DNA of 64,000 nt. Source: Gari tellinella (lineage: Eukaryota; Mollusca; Bivalvia; Cardiida; Psammobiidae). Under the pieces are notes generated by a model. That model saw only the letters and a list, made by a program, of their open reading frames with translations. It ran no database searches and was not told where the DNA came from. The stretch spans positions 52,760,216-52,824,215 of the forward strand of contig OV277868.1 of assembly GCA_922989275.2 (NCBI GenBank), given 5' to 3'. Positions 44,161 through 54,209 of this stretch are shown piece by piece (position 1 is the first letter of the stretch; each line of letters starts with the position of its first letter). A program made the position numbers and the translations under genes.

Positions 44161-45507
44161 CCCCCATTCCACGAGACGGCGATCTATGGCGCTCTGTCAC
44201 AGCGCCGCAGGTCGCCATGCAGAGCGCCGAGGTCGCCAAGAGCGCAACCTGAGCGCAAATGGGTCGCTATCTGATCTCCATGATCGCCAAGGTCGCCGTC
44301 GGTTTACTCCCCTGCACAAAGATCCGTGGCGCTCCGACCAGAACGCCACCAGATCGCTAATTGATCGCCTACGTCGCCATCGGAGCGCTACTTGATCGCA
44401 AAGATCGTAACTATAGCGCTATCGGATCACCTTAGAGCGCCACCACCATCCAACAAAGCAAATCAGTAGCTACTTCGCGCTCCGTGGCGATCTGATAGTG
44501 AGTCTCTGCATTTTAGAATAACCGATAGTATTTTCTATCAATATATCCAAATTGCATGATGTAACTCGACGTCTCATCCGGATCCAAACTGTTATACACC
44601 CACACTATGATGATACCGAAAAGTGTGTTAATATAATGGCGTTTAACATTGATTTTGATGTGCGTTAGAACATTTGTAGTAACTATTAAATGAAAAAACA
44701 CAGATTTCTAGTGACTTGTGGCAGTACCAACGTAATGCAGAAACGTCTGCATTACTACAGTGGAGAATCTGTTATTCTTTCCCAATAAACGCGTTTACGC
44801 TAAAACTATTATTTCCAGTGCAAACAGTTTGGAGCCAGATCAGACGCCGGGTAACCCGGCGTCTGATCAGGCTCCAAACTGTTTGCCACCAAGATAAACA
44901 TGAAATATCAGAACTGTCCAAAAGTTGTTCTTTTTTACGTTTCAGTGCTTTGCGTTTGCGTACGTTTGCGTTTAAACGGGAAAGAATAACAGATTCTCCA
45001 CTGTATGTTACTGCATTGAGTGGACACTTGTAGGTAAAAAAGAAAGCAGCTATATGTATTGGTATTTGCCTAAATGTCTGCTAGCGAATTTAAAAGGAAT
45101 GAGCGCGGCAGAGCGCCGCATGTCTTCATAGGATATCTCCCTAATCAGACCAAGTAGAGCGCTAACAGAGCGGTAATGGATCTCCATCGGTCGCCGACAT
45201 CGCTATCGGATCTCTTTTGAGCGCCATAGGTCGCAGTGGTCGCCATCGGAGCGCCAATAGAGCACAATATATCGCATCTTAGTCGCCTTTGAGCGCCAAC
45301 GGAGCGCAATCCGATCAAACAAGAGAGAAACATATTTATGAATTGGGTCGCTATCGGATCTTACAGATCGCTAACGGATCGCCATCGGAGCGTAATCTGA
45401 ACGCAATCGGATCGTAAATGCCGTTAGATTGCCTCATACTGAGTTGACCTATGGCGCTCTGCCGGAGCGCGGATATCGCCATCGAGCGCCGTCTCGTGGA
45501 ATAGGGG
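44161..45507. mobile_element. TA-flanked element of GATCGCCATCGGAGCGC sub-repeats
   Basis: Left end CCCCCATTCCACGAGACGGC, right end GCCGTCTCGTGGAATAGGGG, TA outside each. Both arms (44170-44480 and 45095-45490) are packed with degenerate ~10-bp words GATCGCCAT, GGAGCGCCA, GGTCGC. They are markedly GC-rich against AT-rich surroundings. The middle contains an M2 MITE. The paralogous locus near 58750-58770 is uninterrupted. No transposase; the short ORFs are repeat-derived. Confidence 0.82.
44758..45003. mobile_element. M2 MITE nested in the GATCGCC element
   Basis: CAGTGGAGAATCTG...CAGATTCTCCACTG with hairpin A at 44820-44886. The TTTGCGTACGTTTGCG flank is intact. It entered the non-repetitive middle of the larger element. 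Confidence 0.88.
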
Positions 45508-45619
45508 TATAATGAAATGTATCCATGTATCTGTAAATGAGTTCTTTGGGTTTAATATCAAATGACATTAGTTTTGAAATATATATACTTTAACTTCCCG
45601 GTTTGTGCGAGTGTGACGT

Positions 45620-45765
45620 AATCTTCACAAAAGTTTTAACCATTTCATCATCTTAGGCGACAAAAGTCGACTTAACAGACGGGTTGTGTTACACGACGTC
45701 TGATCTGGATCAAAACTTTTTGTAAATATAAGCGCTGTCGAGCATGTTTGTGAAAGGGTTAAGAA
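45620..45765. repeat. T-type MITE remnant
   Basis: AGACGGGTTGTGTTACACGACGTCTGATCTGGATCAAAAC...GAAAGGGTTAA: worn hairpin A with a right TTAA end only. Confidence 0.45.
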
Positions 45766-45780
45766 TCAGAGTAGATGACA

Positions 45781-46022
45781 AGGGCCCGTTTCATAAAACT
45801 TCGCACGACAAAAACGGTCGTAAGTCAAAACTTTAAAATACATTTAATTTCTAATTTCTCTATCTTATCCTGTCTTGTGACATCTCTTTTGAATCGTCAT
45901 TTCAAGACGATTCCAAAGAAATGTCACAAGACAGATTAGATGGAGAAATTAATAATAATTGAGACTTTTATAATCGGACTTACAACAACATTTGTCGTAC
46001 GAAGTTTTATGAAACGGGCCCC
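45781..46022. mobile_element. MITE with GGGCCCGTTTCATAAA ends
   Basis: AGGGCCCGTTTCATAAAACT and its mirror AGTTTTATGAAACGGGCCC. The inner GACAAAAACGGTCGTAAGTC, AATTTCTCTATCTTATCC and GTCTTGTGACAT parts are also paired around a central TTCAAGACGA, so the whole 242 bp folds on itself. Confidence 0.82.
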
Positions 46023-46461
46023 TGGTCCGTTGCAGATCAGCAGATATCAGTATGATTGTCATGTCAAGGACAGTTTTACTACATGGACTCCTCGTAGTAT
46101 CTAAGTATAGTATTTTGCGTTGTACAATTAATATATCCTTAGATAACCGAGACGTTGGACAACTGCCAATCTCTAAATTTGGCCGACACCCAAATTTTAA
46201 GTTCAAAACTTGAGCAAGAAATTAATATAATTATGTCATTTTCGATAAGGTGAGTTGATCGTTAAAATTACAAGTTGCTTCATGTCATATGCTAAAAACC
46301 CAAACAGTGACTCAGCAAGACTGATAACTCTATAAAAACAGATGCACTTAATAGTTAATCTGCTTCATTTATATTCATGGTATAATAAAATAGAAACCCA
46401 AACTCGATTGCATTGATATTTGCAGAGTCTTAGTTTGTTCTCAAGCATTTAATAGGTCAGG
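46023..46461. other. Duplicated non-coding segment (unit 1, right edge)
   Basis: 46060-46240 aligns with 60380-60560 (CCAATCTCTAAATTTGGCCGA, AAGAAATTAATATAA), and 46290-46340 with 61325-61370 (AACCCAAACAGTGACTCAGCA). No gene. Confidence 0.5.
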
Positions 46462-46575
46462 ACCTGCACTTATAAAGCGTTTGAGTTGAGTCTGAGTGCA
46501 TTCTCAAATCTGACCAATCAAATGTATGAGAACGATTTCAAACACATCTCAAACGCTTAATACGCATGGACCTGG
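46462..46575. mobile_element. Third GGACCTG..TTATAAAGCGTTTGAG palindromic element
   Basis: CAGGACCTGCACTTATAAAGCG...CGCTTAATACGCATGGACCTG with CAAATCTGACCAATCAAAT core. Confidence 0.55.
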
Positions 46576-46689
46576 ATTTGAGCTTACCTCAGATTCGACT
46601 AAAAATACTTTGTAACTTTGGACCCAGGGGTCGATTTATGCTAGCTCTAAAATGCGTTAACTGTTGTTAAATGCCACTATCTGATATGC

Positions 46690-46941
46690 ATCTATGCACA
46701 CTTGTTTGACAAATTTGAAGAGTAGAGAGATAAAGCTCGCTCAATGTCCTTATTATATGACATAAGGCCATACTGGTCTATAAATAGCACCGGGTATTTT
46801 TTATTTGGGATTTGTCAGAGGTGGTATATAAACATATACTTTGGCGCGAGAGAACACACTAAATTAGTCACTCTTCGAAAACGTCTCTAGAGGAGTGTTT
46901 TGAATGATTCTGAAACGTATATCTCACTTATTTATTCATAG
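46690..46941 (+). promoter_or_regulatory. Candidate promoter/5' region of BH3-like gene copy 2
   Basis: A TATA-like CTATAAATAG at 46778-46787, a second TATATAAA at 46825-46832, and an E2F-type box TTTGGCGC at 46840-46847. AGTGTTTTGAATG and a tract ending TTATTTATTCATAG at 46928-46941 follow. The order is the same as upstream of copy 1. The final CATAG could be an acceptor for a 5' UTR intron, but no donor was identified. Confidence 0.5.
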
Positions 46942-47022
46942 ATGGAAAATACGACAGTTAAAGGACTTTCTCCAGGAATATTCCACCTGGATAAGATACT
47001 GTTAAATAATACCCCTTTCGAA

Positions 47023-47262
47023 ATGGCAGAATTACACCAGAACGAGGTCGACGACGATCAGATCTTTCTACAACGACAACTTGGGCAGCAGTATAGACGC
47101 ATTGGAGATGAGCTTCAGCAAAGCCAAGAAGACAAAAACAAAGAGAGAGAATCCAGACGTGAGGAACAACTGCGAATATTCGGCTACAAACTCCGAGATA
47201 TCCTGATGATAATCTTGAGCGGGATAGACGAGCTGTACAAATACAAGGACTGTTTACCTTGA
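47023..47262 (+). CDS. Candidate BH3-only protein, copy 2 (79 aa)
   Basis: I take Met 47023 (CGAAATGG) as start because it matches the paralogue. An in-frame ATG at 46942 would add 27 residues, but the extension is not conserved in frame. Residues 20-31 are L-GQQ-Y-RR-I-G-D-E-L, almost the Bim/Bax-type BH3 pattern (RRIGDE). They are followed by a charged helix-like stretch (QQSQEDKNKERESRREEQ) and the tail YKLRDILMIILSGIDELYKY. 22 substitutions from copy 1 spare every BH3 anchor position and most of residues 54-79, which suggests selection. The expected role is to bind BCL-2 family proteins and promote apoptosis. This is inference from a short motif. Confidence 0.62.
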   Translation: MAELHQNEVDDDQIFLQRQLGQQYRRIGDELQQSQEDKNKERESRREEQLRIFGYKLRDILMIILSGIDELYKYKDCLP

Positions 47263-47290
47263 AGGGCGGGTGAAGATATGTAAGTAGATT
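47263..47290 (+). promoter_or_regulatory. Splice donor just after the stop codon, copy 2
   Basis: GATATGTAAGTAG: the exon would end at 47279, 17 nt after TGA. With the acceptor TATTTTTTCAG at 48438-48448 this defines a ~1.17-kb 3' UTR intron containing two MITEs. Confidence 0.5.
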
Positions 47291-47548
47291 TGATGTACTG
47301 TAAACCCGGTTTTATTCGCGAAAATATAATTTACGCGTTAATTCGCGAATGTCTCTGGTTTTGAAAATATGTAACTTCTTAAAGCAGGTTGAAAGTAAAG
47401 CAGAATGTGCATTAAGGCACATTTTGCTTTACTTTCAGTCTGCTTTAAGCTACCACCTGCTAGACCTATTGCATGATGTCGCGAATTAATACACAATCGC
47501 ATTACGCGAAATATTCATGACGCGAAAAATACCTGTTCTACAGTATAC
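47291..47548. mobile_element. TACTGTAAAC..TTCGCG-ended MITE with hairpin B inside
   Basis: CTGTAAACCCGGTTTTATTCGCG mirrors CGCGAAAAATACCTGTTCTACAG. Inner TTAATTCGCGAA/TTCGCG words pair too. Hairpin B (47374-47452; inner AATGTGCATTAAGGCACATT) interrupts it with short T6 flanks. Confidence 0.6.
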
Positions 47549-48037
47549 TGTCTCAGATACATGTACAAGAACTCTCGAGATCACTTAAAACATGTCTAGG
47601 TTTTATTTCTCAACCTCATTTATAAGTTAATTGTGCGTTCTAGAAAAGGCAAAAGAATAAATGCTGATATGTTAGATCCTTAATATTGCCACTTCATACA
47701 CAGTCGCCCATAACGCTTGACAAAACAAATGTTGAAAGTGTATACCTAGATCAAGTTGCTCCAGAATCCTTTCCTAGGTTATAAAGCTTTAAATTCATTA
47801 TATGCTCAAACCTTAACTTATATCACATACTCCGGTCTTTACATAAAACGCTTTATCCTCGTTTGGATATTATTCTACACTAGTATTTATGTATGCACAA
47901 ACATGTACTAGACTAATTGAATATTAAACGTTTGCTATAATGTTATTAGCCGGGAAAAAGTATGCGCTTTGAGCATGGAGTTCATATGAACATTTATAAC
48001 CTCGGTCTGATCTGCACTTGGTATTACTTTGCTGATA

Positions 48038-48283
48038 CAGTGAAGAATCTGTTATTCTTTCCCATTTAAACGCAAACGTACGCAAACGCAAAGCGCTAAA
48101 ACGTAGAAAAGGACAACTTTTGGACAGTTCTGATATTTTATGTTTATCTTGGTGGCAAACAATTTGGAGCCTGATCAGACGCCGGGTTACCCGGCGTCTG
48201 ATCTGGCTCCAAACTGTTTGCACTGCAAATAATAGTTTTAGCGTAAACGCGTTTATTGGGAAAGAATAACACATTCTCCACTG
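48038..48283. mobile_element. M2 MITE with hairpin A
   Basis: CAGTGAAGAATCTG...CACATTCTCCACTG. Hairpin A at 48152-48222. Lies in the putative 3' UTR intron of BH3-like copy 2. Confidence 0.85.
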
Positions 48284-48448
48284 TATACATGTAAATAACT
48301 TACTCAGTAAAACGACTAGTCTTTAAACCTTTACGTCACAGCCTGTATCTGGTTTTGAAGCACATGGCCACTTGAAGCAGACTGAACAATTAACTACATG
48401 TAAAGTAATTTCTGAATACCAAATATGTCTTTCCTTGTATTTTTTCAG

Positions 48449-48740
48449 AGGAAATGGTCTATACGATTACACACCTACCTCACTGTACGTGCTGACATTC
48501 CAAGTTCTGAGTTGGAGGATATCTAGATCTGATTTGAGGTTGGAAGGGCGAGGATCAGATGTGCATGGATATGTCTTAAGGGTCACAGCAGAGCACAGGG
48601 ATGGATTACTTGTCGTGCCAACATGGTAAACATGTTGTGAGAGCGTATCAACGTGCTTATTTGGATTCATGTCGGGAGCCCCGTAGTCCACTGGCACATC
48701 GCTATCTCTCACCGATACAACGTTAACTAAGGTCTGCATG
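48449..48740 (+). other. Putative 3' non-coding exon of BH3-like gene copy 2
   Basis: AGGAAATGGTCTATACGAT, CGTGCTGACA, GAGTTGGAGG, GGTTGGAAGGGCGAGGAT and CATGTCGGGAG align in order with 31962-32200. The open frames on both strands (85 and 90 aa) do not hold in the other copy. Confidence 0.45.
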
Positions 48741-48931
48741 CAGGGCTCAAGATAAGAAGGATTAAACTGAACAAATCCAACATTTTCTCACTAATTTCAG
48801 CACCAAATCCTATGTTTGTTACTGCTCATTAGAATCGTCTGGTAGAGACTATTCTAATGAGTAGTGACAACATAGGGTTTAATTCAGAAATAAATATGTT
48901 TTGAAACACACCAGTTATCCGGAAACCCCTG
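48741..48931. mobile_element. MITE with CAGGGCTCAAGATAA ends
   Basis: Second copy of the 36570-36761 family, ending TTATCCGGAAACCCCTG. The inner GTCTGGTAGAGAC loop differs. Confidence 0.62.
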
Positions 48932-49479
48932 TGCAGCACTTGAAGCAAATTTCGTCTAAAGTTTCTCCTTCTAACTTCACTGGCAATTAAAACAGTAATA
49001 TTCCAGACTAGACGATGAGTAACTCGGCATATGGTAAGGATCCAAACTGTTTCATACTCGTCATCAGACTATTCTTGTGTAGAAGTTTATGTTTAAAACA
49101 GACACCATATCAAGACTGGAGAGGACGTAAGCGGACAATATTTTGATGTGATTATGGATACGAGTGACTGAAGTGGACATTAAGAAAACGAGTTGCAGAG
49201 TTTTGTTGACAAACTGTACATTGTGTGCCAAGACTCTTAAACACTGTTACAAAATGAAGAGTGACTGTATATGAAATTGAGATATCTATATATGCAAAAT
49301 TGATACACACGGATGTATTCATTTACAATTTAAATTGTAATACATGTATCGGGTTTGAGAAGAAATAGGAATAGTCTGACAGGTCATGAGTATAGAAGCT
49401 ATGATATCTTTAAAGAAATCAGTTTAAAGAGAAATAAAAGATGCTATCTACTAAAATTCGTCTTGCATAAACTGTAATA
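48932..49479. other. Unique DNA with one hairpin A remnant
   Basis: TAGACGATGAGTAACTCGGCATATGGTAAGGATCCAAACTGTTTCATACTCGTC (49010-49062) is a half hairpin with a T5-like loop. No gene. Confidence 0.35.
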
Positions 49480-49625
49480 CAGTGGAGAAAACGTTATTTC
49501 CCAATAAACGCGTTTACGCTAAAACTAATATTTCTGATGCAAACAGTTTGGAGCCAGATCAGACGCAGGGGTACCCGACGTCTGATCAGGCTCCAACCTG
49601 TTTGCCATCAAGATAAACATGAAGT
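49480..49625. mobile_element. M2 MITE, right part deleted
   Basis: CAGTGGAGAAAACGTTATTTCCC... through hairpin A (49541-49608, one CAGGGGTACCCGA loop change), then ends at ATAAACATGAAG. Confidence 0.75.
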
Positions 49626-49912
49626 TGTTTGTCTGTTTGACAGAATAATTCATAACTTTCATATCGTGTATTCTGGATGTGTCATCAAAATCCATCTATA
49701 GTGCTTGTTAGTCTTTATAGCCAATCGTATGTTTGTTATGAAGAAATAAATTTATTTGATTCTAAAACTGGTTGTGACGCATATGATAACAAACAGTGGA
49801 TACCCAGATGAGACCCCATTTGACGTAGAGTCTAATCTCAGTATACAGTGTTGAAAAAAGTCTTTTTTTTTATCACATTTCTACAAAACTATAAAAATGA
49901 CGGTTAACATAA
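49626..49912. other. No gene; hairpin A trace
   Basis: AACAAACAGTGGATACCCAGATGAGACCCC at ~49790-49820 is a single worn arm. Confidence 0.3.
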
Positions 49913-50121
49913 CCCCTTCACTGCTATGACGTCATCAATTTTACGCAATTGTCGTCTGCTTTTATTTCTCATGTTTAATTTTTAGGTATTTTGATATAAG
50001 AAATCTTGAAATGAGTGTCAAACAGTTTGGATCCTGATCAGACGCCGCGTCACGCGGCGTCTGATCAGGATCGAAACTGTTTGCAAATAAACATCGTACT
50101 CCGGGTAAGGCAGTGAAGGGG
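49913..50121. mobile_element. T1 MITE with intact hairpin A
   Basis: CCCCTTCACTGCTATGACGTC...GGCAGTGAAGGGG|TTAA. The hairpin GATCCTGATCAGACGCCGCG and mirror at 50028-50093 is nearly perfect. A good reference copy of the family. Confidence 0.87.
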
Positions 50122-50335
50122 TTAATTTGCAGAATATAAACATAAGATATCCAAATGAGAGGTGTCGCCGTTTGCAGGCGGTTTCTTATAGAAACAAATT
50201 TGTAATATATGTTTAATTTATTATTGTATTTATGGAAATTTTATTTATTCTTTGTTACGTTTAATTTTGATTAAATAATAATTGAAAACGCTGTGAAAGT
50301 GTATTGTTGGATTCCCCAGCCCGGTACAGAATTAA

Positions 50336-50577
50336 TCCTTTGAACCCTAGTCCGGCATATTGGCGTCCTTTTCAAACAGTATACATGTGAATAGTATACT
50401 TGTCCTGTGCAAACAGTGAAGACCCAGATCAAAGGGCTCCTAAAGGAGCCCTCTGATCAGAGTCTTCACTGTTTGTCATAATGCTTAACATTGTCAAAAC
50501 AACCCTTTAAAGTCAGAAATGGACTAGACTTAAATGGAAACTGGAAGTGTCCATTTAAAGTTTAAGGGAGGAAAAAG
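50336..50577. mobile_element. T4 MITE with GGGCTCC hairpin variant
   Basis: TTAA|TCCTTTGAACCCTAGTCC...TAAGGGAGGAAAAAG|TTAA. The central arm is CAAACAGTGAAGACCCAGATCAAAGGGCTCC. Same outer word CAAACAGT and GATC, different inner stem. Confidence 0.78.
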
Positions 50578-50820
50578 TTAATGTTCTATCGCATGCGCAC
50601 GATGTTATCGCATGCGCACGATATCGGCATCTTACACAAATCTACTAGTACATGTATAGGATCACCAGGACAATAAAAGCTATCAAATCCTGAAATCACT
50701 CCCTGTGCCGAGACATATGTGCCGAAATGTGATACACAGTAAACCCACTCTATTACGACCACCAAACAGAAGGCTTATATTTTGTATGAGAGGTAGGAAA
50801 CAGCATTAAACCTGTCTAAA

Positions 50821-51047
50821 CCCATTACCCAATCAATACGCCTTTTAACGCCTTTGCTATATTCATCCATTAAAGAAAATAGATTCAATTATGTAGTCAT
50901 GAATATTTTCCTTATCAAAGCTGATGGTAGCATAAAGCAGGCTGAAAGTAAAGCAGAATGTGCCTTAAGGAACATTCTGCTTTACTTTCAACCTGCTTTA
51001 AGTGGTCAACTGTTATCAAAACTAGAAACAGGCCATGGGGTAATGGG
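50821..51047. mobile_element. T6 MITE with hairpin B
   Basis: CCCATTACCCAATCAATACGCC / CATGGGGTAATGGG|TTAA. Hairpin B is at 50931-51003. Confidence 0.82.
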
Positions 51048-51192
51048 TTAAGATTGGTCGAAAGCGGGCAGTCCGCATCTCGAGTTCAGGAAATGCTGTT
51101 AATTTTCACATGATACCATCTGAAAAGTCCTGACAACTAGCACAATTTAGTGGTTTTAATAGTGGTCTGAAGGTCTCCACAATGTTTGCATA

Positions 51193-51438
51193 CAGTGGAG
51201 AATCTGTTATTCTTTCCCGTTTAAACGCAAACGTACGCAAACGCAAATCACTAAAACGTAGAAAAGAACAACTTTTGGACAATTCTGATATTTCATGTTT
51301 ATCATGGTGGCAAACAATTTGGAGCCTGATCAGACGCCGGGTTACCCGGCGTCTGATCTGGCTCCAAACTGTTTGCACTGGAAATAATAGTTTTAGCGTA
51401 AACGCGTTTATTGGGAAAGAATAACACATTCTCCACTG
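51193..51438. mobile_element. M2 MITE with hairpin A
   Basis: CAGTGGAGAATCTG...CACATTCTCCACTG, TA-flanked. The hairpin is at 51308-51376. Confidence 0.88.
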
Positions 51439-52287
51439 TACAGTAAAACAAATCATTTCCATTTTTAAAAGGAAACACATTCCTTCATTTTTCATAGTAT
51501 AACGGCTTTTAAGCTTTTAAGTTTTATTAGAACTGTTGGCATATATTACTGTGCTTAAAAATATCTATCCGATCTTTCTATATTTACCCAGTTTAAAGAG
51601 AAAGTGCTTTTTCATACAGTTCATACGTTTTCATGATGACACCAATACTTATTAAAACCTTCTTCGTGGGACTTAATTTTCAAAATGTCGTTCCAAATCT
51701 AGTTTCACTTAGCTAGTTGTATAAGTTCATTTAAGCAATCGTTTGTATGAATGTTGAAATGGGTATATAAAGATTTAAAGCAAACTTGCTATAAAGTTGA
51801 CATGGTTTTGAATTTTTCAACAAATTTGTCTTACAAGAACGTGTGTTAAGTCGGATCCATATGTTGGTACCACACTATAAATCGGAGTTGGGTATATAGG
51901 AGTAAGTCGTTTGATATTAAAACAAACGAACAAACCCCAAAACAAAACATAGCACATGGTAAGGTTCGTTTAGTTTCGTTTAAACGGGAAAGAATAACGT
52001 CTTTTCCATTGTATTTGACACTAATGTTCTATTTTGTCAGTCATGACGACGAAACGTTCTTCAGACCAAGGCTGGTTTTACTACCAACTTCCATTTGCAG
52101 TATTTCTGAAATATCTTAACAGTTTTGTTCAAAAGATTGATATTCAGCAGGAATTCAACAAGTAAATATGTACATGTATCTATCATTCCTTTTCTGTAAG
52201 GTATATATATCTGGATGCTATATCAGAATGTCATAACGAGTGGATTGCTTTACACGAATTTCACTCATAGCGCACCGAAGGTTGATA
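51439..52287. other. Duplicated non-coding segment (unit 2)
   Basis: 51560-51870 aligns with 38130-38760 once the unit-1 MITEs are removed (CTTTCTATATTTACCCAGTTTA, AATTTTTCAACAAATTTGTC). 51961-52013 is a lone M2 right end (GTTTAAACGGGAAAGAATAAC). No gene. Confidence 0.5.
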
Positions 52288-52536
52288 CAGTAGAGAAAAC
52301 GTTATTCATACCCAATAAACGCGTTTACGCTAAAACTACCATTTGCAGTGCAAATAGTTTGGAGCCAGATCAGACGCCGGATAACCTGGCGTCTGATCTG
52401 GCTCCAAACTGTTTGCCACTCATATTAAAATAAATGTGGTCAGAATTCTCAACAAGTTTTCATCTTCCATGTTTTGTTGCAATGCGTTTGCGTTTCGTTT
52501 GCGTTTAAACGGGAAGGAATAACGTTTTCTCCACTG
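52288..52536. mobile_element. M2 MITE with hairpin A
   Basis: CAGTAGAGAAAACG...CGTTTTCTCCACTG. Hairpin loop CCGGATAACCTGG, one arm change only. Absent from the matching unit-1 site just before 39530. Confidence 0.84.
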
Positions 52537-53125
52537 GTTTAATCATCTGTTTTGCGTATGAAATAATCTTACCCAAAATATTGGCCAGCATCCAATTTCT
52601 TAATTGAAATAAATACAATCAGGAACTATCGAATTACAATTGCTTTGTCATTATGACTCAAGAATAAAAACAAACAAAACTTGAACTAAGTTGTACCGTT
52701 AACCTTGCAGCCGTATTATTGAACTGTTTGTGATGAGTTCTTCCCGTGTTTGGCTGGAACCTTAGCTACTCTTGCCAATACATCTAGGTTATATTCGACC
52801 CTTAGATCTACTCTCTAAGCATGAAGAACATTTAACTTTCTAACTGCCAATGGAGCAATAAGGCGACTTTAAAAACAGTCTGGATCCTGATAAGACGCCA
52901 CGTAACGCGGTCTCTGATCGGGATTCAAACTTTTTTACACTCGTATGGATATTCGTTTAGTCAAAATGCTCTAAATCTAACTTGATCAAATATTGCAGAC
53001 GACACTATGAATACAGACGGTAATTTGGCGGCGATATTGTTCATGTTGTTAGTACGATAGAACTTGGCAGTGAATGAGTTAACACGATTTGTATTAGTCG
53101 TCTGCAAATCAGTCGTCAGTAACTA
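52537..53125. other. Duplicated segment plus T2 remnant
   Basis: 52540-52705 aligns with 39530-39700 (AATAATCTTACCCAAAATATTGGCC, TGACTCAAGAATAAAAACAAA). A T2 remnant at 52845-53085 has a worn hairpin A (GATCCTGATAAGACGCCACG) and GCAGACGACACTATGAA. Confidence 0.5.
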
Positions 53126-53381
53126 CAGGCCTGCCATAAGTTGATAGAAAAATTCCTAAGATTTCAAATTTTTCGATTTTTCAAGCCCGATGTTCCTGAT
53201 TATACCTTTAACCCATAGTCTGTTTCTAGTTTTTAAGACACGTGTTGCTTAAATCAGGTTGAAAGTAAAGCAGAATGCGCCTTAAGGCGCATTCTGCTTT
53301 ACTTTCAGCCTGTTTTAAGCTTCCATCTGTTGGAATAAAAATCCGGAGATTTCGGAAAAATCCGGAGAAATGGCAGCCCTG
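53126..53381. mobile_element. CAGGGCTGCCA-ended MITE with hairpin B
   Basis: TA|CAGGCCTGCCATAAG...AAATGGCAGCCCTG|TA. Reverse orientation to 10024. Hairpin B at 53250-53322 is clean, with T6-type flank words (ACCCATAGTCTGTTTCTAG) on its left. Confidence 0.78.
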
Positions 53382-53589
53382 TAACTATAATAGGGTTCGT
53401 TTTATAATAGGGTTCGTTTATCTGCATTTTAACCCATTTGAGATATTGCAAAGAACTCTCACTGTAAACTTGCTGGAAGATTTCATTGTAGATATACAAG
53501 GGTGATCTTAAGACACTGCACTTAGTGTTCATTCAACAAAATATTTCATATGATATAGCAAACAGTGCAGACAATAGCGAGATTTCTAT

Positions 53590-53830
53590 TTTACTTTTCC
53601 CCCATAGAAGCGACTTTTAACGTATTTAATTTATTCCTCCGCTGAAGAAAATAGTTCCAGTTTATACCCTCATGAACAATTACCATAACAACTATTTTAT
53701 ATAGCCTAATAGATGGTAGTTTAAAGCAGGCTGAGAGTAAAGCAGAATGTGCCTTAAGGCACATTCGCTTTCATTTCAACCTGCTTTAAGCGATCACCTG
53801 TCTTTAATATTATAAATAGGTTATTGGGTA
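53590..53830. mobile_element. T6-like MITE with hairpin B
   Basis: CCCCCATAGAAGCGACTTTTAACG...AATAGGTTATTGGGTAAAGGG. Hairpin B is at 53718-53793 (AATGTGCCTTAAGGCACATT). Confidence 0.7.
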
Positions 53831-54209
53831 AAGGGTTATATAAACAACCAGTAGTCAGAGAAACAAATATATTTTACAACTTTCTTTCTTTCTTTTTTTC
53901 TATTTATACTCTCTGTCAATGTAAAGAGTACATATCCTAACTTTACGATAGTTGTTCTCGATAAACATAATTATCAATGTATTGAGTCTTGGTTATATTT
54001 GGTTACATTTCAACACGTTAAGTGTGACGACAATGAGGACGTGACATAATCATTAGCAAACACCTCGGATGTATTAATATCCCAAAGGTTTATGTAGTCA
54101 CTCTCGATTCCTTATACACATACATGCAATATACTTTCATCGAATTTGTATATTGGACTATATATGTGACCGAGATTTTGTATTATCAATTGTTTTTGCA
54201 TGTCATTAA
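53831..54209. other. Unique DNA
   Basis: A CTTT-rich run lies at 53881-53900. No gene was recognised. Confidence 0.3.

Noticed and set aside
48467..48739. 90-aa minus-strand frame with balanced composition in the putative 3' exon
   Set aside because: The aligned region at 31962-32200 does not keep this frame, so coding is unlikely.
17856..51495. ORFs of 80-163 aa reading ...NAFTLKLLF..VWSQIRRRVTRRLIRLQTVC... on either strand at ten or so places
   Set aside because: They are translations of M2 MITE copies in various frames. The recurring protein likeness comes from the repeat, and the frames break at element edges.
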